Source: an uncultured SAR86 cluster bacterium (lineage in GTDB: Bacteria; Pseudomonadota; Gammaproteobacteria; Magnimaribacterales; Magnimaribacteraceae). Taken from it: a stretch of 35,475 nucleotides of DNA. Location of the stretch: contig CALJGK010000057.1 of the NCBI GenBank assembly GCA_938075195.1, positions 1 to 35,475 on the forward strand, given 5' to 3'. Each line of letters opens with the position of its first letter. Position 1 is the first letter of the stretch. This document shows positions 7,731-14,085 of the stretch, in pieces. Made by a program: the position numbers and the translations under genes. Under the pieces are notes generated by a model that was given only the letters and a program-made list of their open reading frames with translations, was not told the DNA's origin and did no database searches.

Positions 7731-7760
7731 TTCACAACAGTAAATTAACAGGAGATAATT

Positions 7761-7880
7761 ATGGAAATAAATTTTTACATTTGGTTAATTCTGACGATTG
7801 CGGTGACAGCATATTCTTGGATTTTGATCGCAAAATGGGCAAAGAAAAAAGATACGAAACAACAATCCCTCGAAAACTAA
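7761..7880 (+). CDS. Single-TM small protein (39 aa)
   Basis: A short gene with a good Shine-Dalgarno sequence (aggag at 7750-7754) before the ATG. The product starts MEINFYIWLILTIAVTAYSW: one membrane helix with a basic tail (AKWAKKKDTKQQSLEN) that should face the cytoplasm. No family recognised. It is the only gene of its cassette. The ribosome binding site, helix-plus-basic-tail design and exact fit between the terminal repeats support translation. Confidence 0.6.
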   Translation: MEINFYIWLILTIAVTAYSWILIAKWAKKKDTKQQSLEN

Positions 7881-7898
7881 TTGACTGTTGTAAAACAC

Positions 7899-7916
7899 TC
7901 AGTAACTGTGGAGTGG
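7899..7916 (+). repeat. glmS-terminus core repeat R3
   Basis: tcagtaactgtggagtgg reads S-V-T-V-E-Trp, so the stop codon position has become TGG. It contains the palindrome CAGTaACTG. With R4 it shares flanks on both sides (aaaacac before, a T-rich trinucleotide after). Confidence 0.7.
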
Positions 7917-7925
7917 ATTTGAATC

Positions 7926-8111
7926 GTGATTAAAAAATTAACTCTCAAAAAAATGATGTTTTACCTTAATTTAGGGTGTGTGCTATTTTTAATTGGATAC
8001 GGTATCAACGATTACATTTCCGGTAAATCATTAGGTGGCGATTATTGGGGAACATTAATAATACTAATAGCAATTTTGCCAGGCACGCTGCACATCCAAA
8101 ATAAAGGGTGA
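7926..8111 (+). CDS. Two-TM small membrane protein (61 aa)
   Basis: Two helices are visible: MMFYLNLGCVLFLIGYGI and WGTLIILIAILPGTLHI, separated by a short loop (NDYISGKSLGGDY). The start is taken as GTG 7926, which lies in the left arm of the cassette repeat; ATG 7953 is the alternative and would still keep both helices. No clear Shine-Dalgarno sequence precedes either. No family recognised with confidence. Confidence 0.5.
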   Translation: MIKKLTLKKMMFYLNLGCVLFLIGYGINDYISGKSLGGDYWGTLIILIAILPGTLHIQNKG

Positions 8112-8135
8112 AATTAAATCACTGCTCGAAAACAC

Positions 8136-8153
8136 CCAGTAACAGTAGAGTGG
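8136..8153 (+). repeat. glmS-terminus core repeat R4
   Basis: ccagtaacagtagagtgg reads P-V-T-V-E-Trp. It is the closest relative of R3 and lies 31 nt before the start of the amine oxidase gene. Confidence 0.65.
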
Positions 8154-8173
8154 TTTATAGTCATTATTCAGTT

Positions 8174-8178
8174 GGAGG
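8174..8178 (+). promoter_or_regulatory. Shine-Dalgarno sequence that selects an ATT start
   Basis: GGAGG is followed by six T residues and then ATT at 8185 in the reading frame of the amine oxidase. No ATG, GTG or TTG lies in frame at a suitable distance, so this site decides the start. Confidence 0.65.
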
Positions 8179-8184
8179 TTTTTT

Positions 8185-9600
8185 ATTAAGATTTTTATAA
8201 AAGTTCTATTTGCATATATTTTGCTGCAACCTTTTTATGCTTTTTCTGAAAGCGAAGGCTTAAAAATACTGGTTGTTGGAGCAGGAATATCAGGACTGGG
8301 CGTGGCAAGAGATTTACAAGACTCAGGTTATAAAGTAACTGTTCTTGAGGCTAGAAATAAAATTGGTGGAAGAATAGACACAGACAGATCTTTAGGATTT
8401 CCATTGGAAAGAGGAGCAAACTGGATTCATAGCAATCAGGTAGAGGGCAATTTACTCATGTCTCTGAAAGATGAGTTGGGCTTAAAAACAAATATCAGCA
8501 CATTAGATACATCGGACTTCAAATTATTCAACAAAGAAGGAAAAGTCGTAACATTATCAGAAGAGGACATTGAAAAAATTGAATTCAGGGTAGGGCTTGC
8601 TGCTTACATTGCTTCATACGTCAAGCCATCTTCGACTTTAGGGGATGTTATAGGTTTATTAAAAAGCCTGGGCTTATTATCATTTGCTCCAGATGTTGTT
8701 CTTAAGGCATTTCTCCAGCAGCTAGAGTTAGGAGCCGCAGAAGATGAAGAAAATATACCTGTTAGTGCTTTAATATCTGAATACGCATACATGGAGGATG
8801 CTGGAGATGATGAAGAGGTTTTCGGCGGCTTTGATCAATTTACCAATCATTTATCTAAGGGCCTTGATATAAAGCTGAACAGCCCTGTTTCTAAAATTAA
8901 TTATTTATCTGACAAGATAGAGGTTTTTGCAAATGACAAAGCCTATATGGCTGATGTAGTGGTTATAAGTGTTTCTCTTGGCGTTTTACAAAAAAACCTT
9001 ATTGAGTTTATCCCTGATTTGCCGGTGGAAAAGAAGGAAGCCATTAATAGCATAAGCTGGGGAAGCGTAAATAAAGTTATATTTAAATTTCCATATAACT
9101 TCTGGGGCAATGTGGAAAACTTTTTTATAGAGAGGGAGGACAGGCATGCCTTCACCACCTGGTTTAGCAGTGAGGTAATGGTAAATGAGCCAGTAGTTTA
9201 TTCTTTCTTTTCTGGAGAGTTCTCAAGAAATATGGAAAAAGAAACAGATGATTATATTCTAGAAGAGGCTATGAAATCGTTAAAAGTAGCTTATGGTAAT
9301 GATATTCCTGAACCAGAAGCACATTTAATTTCGCGGTGGGGAATGGAGCCATACATACTAGGATCTTACTCGGCTCCTGGGCACAATCAAGACGACTTAA
9401 AATTGCGAACCGAATTAGCCAGCCCAGTTCAAAATAAAATATTTTTTGCCGGCGAGGCAACAAGCGTCCTAGAGTATGCCTTTACTCATGGTGCTTTAAA
9501 CACAGGGCTAAGAGAAGCCAAAAAAATTAAAGAATTGTATCCATTGGACCAACAGTCTTACCCAGTAACGGCTATAAACAACTCCGTAACCGTGAAGTAA
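8185..9600 (+). CDS. Exported flavin-containing amine oxidase, ATT start
   Basis: A FAD-dependent amine oxidase of the polyamine oxidase / LSD1-like family, expected to oxidise an amine to an aldehyde with H2O2. The dinucleotide motif VVGAGISGLGVARDL and the following LEARNKIGGRIDT are present, as is the C-terminal FAD motif FAGEATSVLEYAFTHGALN. With the ATT at 8185 as start (471 aa) the N-terminus becomes a good signal peptide: KIFIKVLFAYILLQPFYAF. Starting at TTG 8221 would cut the signal in half and lose the GGAGG site. The last residues (AINNSVTVK) are encoded by the array repeat. The substrate is unknown. Confidence 0.85.
   Translation: MKIFIKVLFAYILLQPFYAFSESEGLKILVVGAGISGLGVARDLQDSGYKVTVLEARNKIGGRIDTDRSLGFPLERGANWIHSNQVEGNLLMSLKDELGLKTNISTLDTSDFKLFNKEGKVVTLSEEDIEKIEFRVGLAAYIASYVKPSSTLGDVIGLLKSLGLLSFAPDVVLKAFLQQLELGAAEDEENIPVSALISEYAYMEDAGDDEEVFGGFDQFTNHLSKGLDIKLNSPVSKINYLSDKIEVFANDKAYMADVVVISVSLGVLQKNLIEFIPDLPVEKKEAINSISWGSVNKVIFKFPYNFWGNVENFFIEREDRHAFTTWFSSEVMVNEPVVYSFFSGEFSRNMEKETDDYILEEAMKSLKVAYGNDIPEPEAHLISRWGMEPYILGSYSAPGHNQDDLKLRTELASPVQNKIFFAGEATSVLEYAFTHGALNTGLREAKKIKELYPLDQQSYPVTAINNSVTVK
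9583..9600 (+). repeat. glmS-terminus core repeat R5
   Basis: tccgtaaccgtgaagtaa reads S-V-T-V-K-stop and forms the end of the amine oxidase gene in the same reading phase that glmS uses. A partial extra unit, P-V-T-A, lies 21 nt upstream (9562-9573). Confidence 0.7.
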
Positions 9601-9706
9601 TTCCTCAGCTCATTATTTCTTAAAACGCTATAAATAAAGGGTTGTGATTTCTATTTATTCTGAGATTATAGTAAATTAAATTAAATTCATTTTTCAGGGA
9701 AAGATT

Positions 9707-10087
9707 ATGATAAAAAAAGAATCCTTTTTTTTAGTATTTGTAGCTATTGGTGTATTTTCTGTTTCTTTGGGATACGGATTTTTACCAAGCCTTACAATGC
9801 CTTTTTTGTACGATATAGAAGTAACTAATACAAATTTATTAAATATTTTAAGAGCAATTTCAGGTTTATATATAGCCTTAGTAATTTTTTGGATATCAGG
9901 TGCATATAACTCTAATCTCCAATTACCTGCCCTATGGAGTTTAACAATCTTCATGGCCGGAATAGCCTCAGGAAGGGTTGCAAGCATCTTAATTGACGGT
10001 TTACCTAGTCCAATCTTTATTTTTTATCTATTTACAGAAATTATTTTCGGCTTAATAGGTTACGCGCTTTTGAAGAGGAAATTATGA
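9707..10087 (+). CDS. DUF4345-like membrane protein (126 aa)
   Basis: Four hydrophobic segments are visible. The layout matches my knowledge of the DUF4345 family: an N-terminal helix with GYGFLPSLTMP, a middle LRAISGLYIALVIFWISGA, then GRVASILIDGLPSPIFIFY with the conserved Arg and Asp-Gly-x-Pro. Function in the family is unknown. A ggga Shine-Dalgarno sequence sits upstream of the ATG. It is followed 64 nt later by a small ferredoxin-fold gene. Confidence 0.7.
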   Translation: MIKKESFFLVFVAIGVFSVSLGYGFLPSLTMPFLYDIEVTNTNLLNILRAISGLYIALVIFWISGAYNSNLQLPALWSLTIFMAGIASGRVASILIDGLPSPIFIFYLFTEIIFGLIGYALLKRKL

Positions 10088-10151
10088 AGCTTCTATTTAA
10101 TCAGCATCAGTAAAATGGCTCACAATAGAAAATTAAAAAGGAGAAGATATA

Positions 10152-10421
10152 ATGCTAATAGCAATAAGAGCAGAAGTAGAAAGTGTTGATCATTGGAGAG
10201 AAAAATTTAAAACACATGCAGATTTATTTAAGAGCCAGGGTGTGTCTTTTGCTTATATGGGCGCAGCAAATGATAAAACAGTAATTTCTGTTTTTGAAAC
10301 TAACAATCCTGACGAGTTCGTAAGAATATTTAATGATCCTGCAACAGCGGAAGCAATGTCACAAGATAAAATAACAGGCGGTGTTGAGATGTTTCTTCTA
10401 GATGAGATATTCAAATTATAA
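10152..10421 (+). CDS. Small alpha/beta-barrel protein (ABM / DUF3764-like), 89 aa
   Basis: The pattern MLIAIRAEVESVDHWREKF, then AYMGAANDKTVISVFETNNPDEFVRIFNDPATAEAM in short strands and helices, is that of dimeric ferredoxin-fold proteins such as antibiotic-biosynthesis monooxygenases and DUF3764. No catalytic residue can be assigned. The gene has a strong Shine-Dalgarno sequence (aaggaga) ending 8 nt before the ATG. The family-level call is moderate and the function unknown. Confidence 0.6.
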   Translation: MLIAIRAEVESVDHWREKFKTHADLFKSQGVSFAYMGAANDKTVISVFETNNPDEFVRIFNDPATAEAMSQDKITGGVEMFLLDEIFKL

Positions 10422-10444
10422 ATTCTTGGTTGGGCTAAGTATCC

Positions 10445-10462
10445 TCTGTTACGGGAGAGTAG
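10445..10462 (+). repeat. glmS-terminus core repeat R6 (diverged)
   Basis: tctgttacgggagagtag reads S-V-T-G-E-stop. It matches the consensus tcagtaactgtggagtaa at 12 of 18 positions. It is accepted because of its orientation, coding phase and spacing to a weak inverted-repeat arm, but chance cannot be excluded. Confidence 0.45.
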
Positions 10463-10503
10463 AAAATTTGGCCTAATATTCTTATTGGAATTGGGAGAAA
10501 CTA

Positions 10504-10905
10504 ATGGAAAAAACTTTTATCACTATTGGAAGAGGATTGCTCGGCCTTTATTTCTTGTATCCAGGCATCACAAAAATACCAAGTTATGGTTTTATGGTTG
10601 AATATATGACCCTTCACAACATACCTTTTGTAACCATTCTCTTACCAATAACAATTCTATTGCAGGTTGTTTTGGGGTTAATGCTCGTCACAGGTTATCG
10701 CATAAAAGAGTCTGCCGTAATTCTTGCTGTCTTAACCCTCTTTATAAACTTTGGGATGCATGATTTCTGGAATCAGTACCCAAATACAGATGCGGGACAT
10801 GAATTACAAAACTTTGTTAAAAATTTAGGAATTTTTGCTGGATTGCTTGTGCTGAGTGCAAGTAGCAATGTCCAGCAATGGAAGCTTTTTAATAAATCTC
10901 TTTAG
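10504..10905 (+). CDS. DoxX family membrane protein (133 aa)
   Basis: A four-helix membrane protein of the DoxX type: GRGLLGLYFLYPGITKIPSY at the start is the family signature (helix with G..F...G..K), followed by LPITILLQVVLGLMLVTGY and the HDFWNQYP loop with His and Trp, then a last helix GIFAGLLVLSAS. Members are linked to quinone or thiol redox chemistry, but most are uncharacterised. A gggaga Shine-Dalgarno sequence precedes the ATG. Confidence 0.8.
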   Translation: MEKTFITIGRGLLGLYFLYPGITKIPSYGFMVEYMTLHNIPFVTILLPITILLQVVLGLMLVTGYRIKESAVILAVLTLFINFGMHDFWNQYPNTDAGHELQNFVKNLGIFAGLLVLSASSNVQQWKLFNKSL

Positions 10906-11027
10906 TGAATTAATAATCACAGAATAGTTTAAAGAAAAGGGATTTAGAAAGAGAGTGGGTAAATGAGAGTCTGGCTTGCTCTACATACAAAATAAATCAT
11001 AAGATTTAATTCTCTATTTTGTTAAAG

Positions 11028-11045
11028 TCAGTGGCTGTAGAATAA
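11028..11045 (+). repeat. glmS-terminus core repeat R7 (distal end)
   Basis: tcagtggctgtagaataa, preceded by aag, reads K-S-V-A-V-E-stop and matches the glmS end at 16 of 21 positions including the aag. It is not the end of any gene. It shares the preceding aag with glmS itself rather than with R2-R4, as expected if it is the displaced original end of the target. Confidence 0.65.
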
Positions 11046-11065
11046 TTTCATTGGGGAAATAACAC

Positions 11066-12292
11066 ATGACGGAGATAACGGAGAACAAAGCAACTAGTTT
11101 AGAGTTGCCCAAGGTAGATTGGTTGGACCGAGAATCAAATCCTGATCGATTTTTTAAAGATCTCTCTTATGCGTTGTCTGAATATGGATTTATGGTGCTT
11201 ACTAATGCGCCTGGATTGTCTGATGAATTTCAACAGCGGGCATTTAGCGAAGTTCGAGGATTTTTCGACTCACCCATGGATTTAAAAAAAACCGCACATA
11301 TCTCTAATACGCCTTACTTCCGTGGTTACAGTTTGCCAACTCCAGCTGATCGTGGTCATGGACAGGTCATAGAGGCTTTTCAGTATGGTTTTGAACAAGA
11401 ACCTTTGTGTGACTACGATGATAAAACTCAACCAATCCACCGACGCCTCTTTCGCGGACCTAATACATGGCCGGAGTCAGGTTCAATACCAGGCTTTAAG
11501 CCATTAATCGATGAGCTGAATGCTTGTTACCACCGTTTAACTCATGAGTTGGGCGAGGCTATTGTCGAGTCCTTGGGGGAAGACGTAACTTCATTTCGAG
11601 AATATTTCGACTTTGATAATCCAGATCTGGCAGCCAGTCTTAATCACAATTATGGTCTCGATGCTTTTGCAGAAAAAGATCAAGAAAATGTTCGACAAGA
11701 GTACAAAAAGTTTGAAAGTAATAATGTAGGTGCACATATCGACGGACCTCCGTTTATGGCTCTTTTGATCAATGATAGACCTGGTCTACAGGTAGTTGCC
11801 GGGGAAGGGCAATGGATAGATGCTCCTGTTACTTGTCGAACAGCGCCTGGTAACTACGATGTACCTGTAATTCCTGGTTCAGTCATAGTTAATACTGGCG
11901 GAACCCTAATGCATTTAAGCGAGGGACGATATTCGGCAACACTACACAGAGTGAATACTACGCTGATTCCTGAAGGCGAAACACGAGTGTCCATGCCTTA
12001 CTTTCTATTACCTAAAATGGAAGGAGATCTAGTGCCCTTCGGAAAATTGGAGGCAGACTCAATGGGAGCTGCGGGTTACGAGTCAGGGCGAGATAGAGGA
12101 GCTAATGCTAGTGTAAATAGGATGGGCACCTTTCCACAGGTTACTCGACGTTGGTGGGCTGACGAATACTCAGAGATGCGTCAGAAGCAAAGAGATGAGG
12201 TTGAGGCTGAGACACAAGCAGCACTTAAGCTTGCCAAAGAACGTGGCGAACGTTTTAAAAAACAATCTGAAAGAGACAATTCGGAAGCTTAA
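11066..12292 (+). CDS. Isopenicillin N synthase-like 2OG-Fe(II) oxygenase (408 aa)
   Basis: A 2-oxoglutarate/Fe(II)-dependent oxygenase of the IPNS/ACCO-like family. The N-terminal DIOX_N part (YGFMVLTNAPG, then RGYSLPTPADRG) is followed by the iron facial triad: His-x-Asp in AHIDGPP near residue 225 and the distal His in LHRV near residue 295, with the 2OG-binding Arg-x-Ser in ETRVSMPYF. The C-terminus is a charged helix. The substrate is unknown. It starts 20 nt after repeat R7 behind a gggga site. The sampled GC content (38-48% per 60 bases) is higher than in the flanking genes I sampled, which hints at a separate origin. Confidence 0.85.
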   Translation: MTEITENKATSLELPKVDWLDRESNPDRFFKDLSYALSEYGFMVLTNAPGLSDEFQQRAFSEVRGFFDSPMDLKKTAHISNTPYFRGYSLPTPADRGHGQVIEAFQYGFEQEPLCDYDDKTQPIHRRLFRGPNTWPESGSIPGFKPLIDELNACYHRLTHELGEAIVESLGEDVTSFREYFDFDNPDLAASLNHNYGLDAFAEKDQENVRQEYKKFESNNVGAHIDGPPFMALLINDRPGLQVVAGEGQWIDAPVTCRTAPGNYDVPVIPGSVIVNTGGTLMHLSEGRYSATLHRVNTTLIPEGETRVSMPYFLLPKMEGDLVPFGKLEADSMGAAGYESGRDRGANASVNRMGTFPQVTRRWWADEYSEMRQKQRDEVEAETQAALKLAKERGERFKKQSERDNSEA

Positions 12293-12336
12293 TAAAGACC
12301 CGGGTAAATATAAATTAGATCTTCATAATATAGATA

Positions 12337-12624
12337 ATGAAAAAATCTCTGTCTAATATAAAAAAGAAAGCGTTAAAGGCAAAAGCACACGCACTAAAAC
12401 CAACCGTCATGATTGGCCAACATGGCCTTACGGATGCGGTCCTCGCCGAGATTGATATAGCTTTAAACGCCCACGAATTGATTAAGATTGGAATCCGAGG
12501 GGCTGATAAAAATGAACGTTTCGAGCAAGGAAAAAAAATAGAAGCTCAGCTTAATGCTGACGTCATTGATCAGATTGGCGGTGTCACCGTCCTTTATCGT
12601 CCTCTTGCAGCCGCTTCTCGGTAG
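12337..12624 (+). CDS. yhbY: YhbY family ribosome-assembly RNA-binding protein
   Basis: A 95-aa CRS1/YhbY-domain protein with an IF3-C-like fold. The signature stretch is LKPTVMIGQHGLTDAVLAEI with a GxxG-like loop, then LIKIGIRGADKNER and IGGVTVLYRP. Family members bind pre-50S ribosomal subunits. Length agrees with E. coli YhbY (about 97 aa). The N-terminal Lys-rich segment is usual. Confidence 0.93.
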   Translation: MKKSLSNIKKKALKAKAHALKPTVMIGQHGLTDAVLAEIDIALNAHELIKIGIRGADKNERFEQGKKIEAQLNADVIDQIGGVTVLYRPLAAASR

Positions 12625-12650
12625 GCACCAAAAACTTAATAAAAGGATTT

Positions 12651-13196
12651 ATGAAAAAATTTAATAATCTAATTGTCTTGGGACCGTTGTTATATGCTAT
12701 TCATCATTTTGAAGAACACATAATATTCAATTTTATAGAATGGAAATTAAAGTATTTTAATCACTCTGCTGCTGCCTTATCAACTGAAGCAATCCTATCT
12801 ATATTAGTTTGTGTATTGGTAGTTTTTGCTCTTCTTCACCTGGTCAAAGATAATAGAGCAAGCGCTTATGTAATTTTGTATGTACTCTTTACTATTGAAG
12901 TTATTAATGCATTTTTTCATATATTTTTTAGCTTCTACTTCAATGATTTTAGTCCCGGCTTAATTACTTCGATTCTTGTGTATCTGCCAGGGAATTATTT
13001 AATCGTTAGAGCTGCATTTCAAGAGGGCTATTTAAAGAGTTATGCTGAATACGGTTTGATTGCTCTATTAGGCACTGTAACTTTTGTTTTATTCGAAATA
13101 TATGGCCCATTAGTGATTGCTTTATCAATAATTTCTAGCCTTCTTTATTTCGCTTGGTTCAACAAAAGACTAGCGGACAAAGGAGAGCTTTCTTAA
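12651..13196 (+). CDS. HXXEE-domain membrane protein (181 aa)
   Basis: The hallmark motif is HHFEEHI near residue 20, right after a first helix, followed by further hydrophobic helices (LSILVCVLVVFALLHLV, FTIEVINAFFHIFFSFY, SILVYLPGNYLIVRA, YGLIALLGTVTFVLFEI). The conserved His and Glu residues of HXXEE proteins are presumed functional, but no activity is established. The gene has an aaagga ribosome binding site. A small soluble gene follows after 16 nt. Confidence 0.75.
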   Translation: MKKFNNLIVLGPLLYAIHHFEEHIIFNFIEWKLKYFNHSAAALSTEAILSILVCVLVVFALLHLVKDNRASAYVILYVLFTIEVINAFFHIFFSFYFNDFSPGLITSILVYLPGNYLIVRAAFQEGYLKSYAEYGLIALLGTVTFVLFEIYGPLVIALSIISSLLYFAWFNKRLADKGELS

Positions 13197-13212
13197 TATT
13201 AAATTAAGCAGT

Positions 13213-13539
13213 ATGGAACAAAAGAACTTAAAAAAATGGGAAATGGTATTTGGAGATCATGCCATTTTAGTTACCAACTGGTGGGATTGGAACATGACTG
13301 GTTCTGCAGATCTTTACATTGACGGTCAACTTTTGGACCAAAGTACAGAAATGCTACCTGACACAAAAAAACCTATGCTAAAACATGATGGTTTTTCAGA
13401 AAGTATTCAATCGATCGAAGTTTTCGTAGCAGGAGCCTTTTCCGTAAAAATCTCAGTTTTAGTTAATGGAGAGAGTATCTACAGTGATCGACTTAATATC
13501 GTTGATAAATTCCTTTTAGCCAGAAAGAATTACCAATAA
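13213..13539 (+). CDS. Hypothetical protein (108 aa)
   Basis: A soluble, beta-rich small protein (VTNWWDWNMTGSADLYIDGQ, then SIQSIEVFVAGAFSVKISVL). It has no signal peptide, cysteines or membrane helices. The alternating hydrophobic pattern suggests a beta-sandwich. I do not recognise a family. It follows the HXXEE gene after 16 nt, so it may share its transcript. Confidence 0.65.
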   Translation: MEQKNLKKWEMVFGDHAILVTNWWDWNMTGSADLYIDGQLLDQSTEMLPDTKKPMLKHDGFSESIQSIEVFVAGAFSVKISVLVNGESIYSDRLNIVDKFLLARKNYQ

Positions 13540-13595
13540 TATTATTTGTAATCTTAAACTTAATAAATTAAGGTTCTTCGTCCTAGTTTAAAAAT

Positions 13596-13994
13596 ATGAG
13601 AACAACACAAGAATACTCTGACAAAACTGCAATTAGTTTATCAGTTCTATGCTTATTGCACTGCCTGTTAGTTCCTTCTTTTTTAGTCTTTCTTTCAGGT
13701 TACTTATCACTTTCCTACAATAATGAACTAATACATTACGGTATTTTATTTATAGCTATTCCCGTTAGTATTTATGCTTTAGTCGCCGGCGTAAGAAATC
13801 ATTACTCATATAGATATTTATGTTTTGGTCTTTTAGGGACGCTAAGTCTTATTCTTGCAGTCACTTTAGGAGCACAGATCTGGGGTGAAGTAGGGGAAAA
13901 GATTCTGACTACCATTGGTGCATTATTAGTGGCTATCTCTCACTATAAAAACTACAGACTTTGCAGAAAAGTTGAATGCGATTCCTGCCATTAA
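13596..13994 (+). CDS. MerC-domain membrane protein (132 aa)
   Basis: A MerC-like four-helix membrane protein. The family's first-helix cysteine pair is visible in LCLLHCLLVP, and the tail NYRLCRKVECDSCH carries the C-terminal cysteines and His. MerC of mercury resistance transports Hg(II), but most chromosomal relatives have no known mercury link and no mer genes lie nearby. The assignment is at domain level only. Confidence 0.8.
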   Translation: MRTTQEYSDKTAISLSVLCLLHCLLVPSFLVFLSGYLSLSYNNELIHYGILFIAIPVSIYALVAGVRNHYSYRYLCFGLLGTLSLILAVTLGAQIWGEVGEKILTTIGALLVAISHYKNYRLCRKVECDSCH

Positions 13995-14085
13995 AGCCGT
14001 AAACTAAGTCTATTTTATTACCTGAGCGCATTTAATTTGTGGTTCCATGCTTACATGGTTAATATAATTTTAAGGGAGAAAAAAA

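Larger units (their letters stand above)
7731..7916 (+). mobile_element. Cassette 2 of the glmS-end array (186 bp)
   Basis: A minimal cassette between cores R2 and R3 holding a single 39-codon gene with its own Shine-Dalgarno sequence. The ends carry the best inverted repeat of the array: acaacagtaaatta at 7734-7747 and taattgactgttgt at 7878-7891, 13 of 14 positions complementary. The right arm includes the gene's stop codon. Confidence 0.6.
7917..8153 (+). mobile_element. Cassette 3 of the glmS-end array (237 bp)
   Basis: The segment between R3 and R4, with one 61-codon gene. The terminal inverted repeat is weaker, 11 of 18 ungapped (7915-7932 against 8116-8133), with a perfect inner hexamer gtgatt / aatcac. 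The arm-to-core spacing is 2 nt on the right, close to that of cassettes 4 and 5. Confidence 0.5.
8154..9600 (+). mobile_element. Cassette 4 of the glmS-end array (amine oxidase cassette)
   Basis: A single-gene cassette between R4 and R5. The ends carry gtttatagtcattatt at 8153-8168 and agtaacggctataaac at 9564-9579, 13 of 16 complementary, including a perfect outer octamer. The right arm and core R5 lie inside the coding sequence and supply the enzyme's last residues and stop codon. Confidence 0.6.
9601..10462 (+). mobile_element. Cassette 5 of the glmS-end array (weak boundaries)
   Basis: The segment between R5 and R6, with two small genes. Its terminal inverted repeat is only 8 of 11 (9602-9612 against 10431-10441), but it lies at the same distance from the cores as in cassette 4. 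R6 is the most diverged core, so this unit is tentative. Confidence 0.4.
10463..11045 (+). mobile_element. Cassette 6 of the glmS-end array (DoxX cassette, tentative)
   Basis: The segment between R6 and R7, holding one DoxX-family gene. I could not find a convincing terminal inverted repeat here, so the unit rests only on the two cores. It may instead belong with the preceding segment as one element from R5 to R7. Confidence 0.35.

Noticed and set aside
7681-7743. A 20-codon frame (MKKKTVTPKNNQ...) overlapping the stop of the 90-aa membrane gene
   Set aside because: It runs across the terminal repeat and core R2 in a different frame from S-V-T-V-E and has no supporting feature beyond an ATGA overlap; likely incidental.
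7722-7913. TGTGG in R2 and R3 as possible Tn7 ends (Tn7 ends begin TGTGGG)
   Set aside because: The match ends after TGTGG and is explained by the Val-Glu codons; there are no multiple transposase-binding repeats and no tnsABCDE genes.
7899-8153. The array as a classical integron
   Set aside because: The repeats do not contain the GTTRRRY core on either strand (the closest is GTTACTG), attC-like sites do not lie wholly between genes, and no intI is present.
10086-10125. catcagtaaaatggctcac as an eighth core copy
   Set aside because: Only cagtaa agrees with the core; the downstream half does not match and no inverted-repeat arm is nearby.
10908-10930. aatcacagaatagttta as a degenerate core
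   Set aside because: It would need a 3-base deletion relative to glmS and has no matching arm; similarity is at chance level.
10963-10995. A 10-codon frame (MRVWLALHTK) after a purine-rich stretch, upstream of the 2OG oxygenase
   Set aside because: It is too short to judge, and no attenuator hairpin or regulatory codon run is visible.
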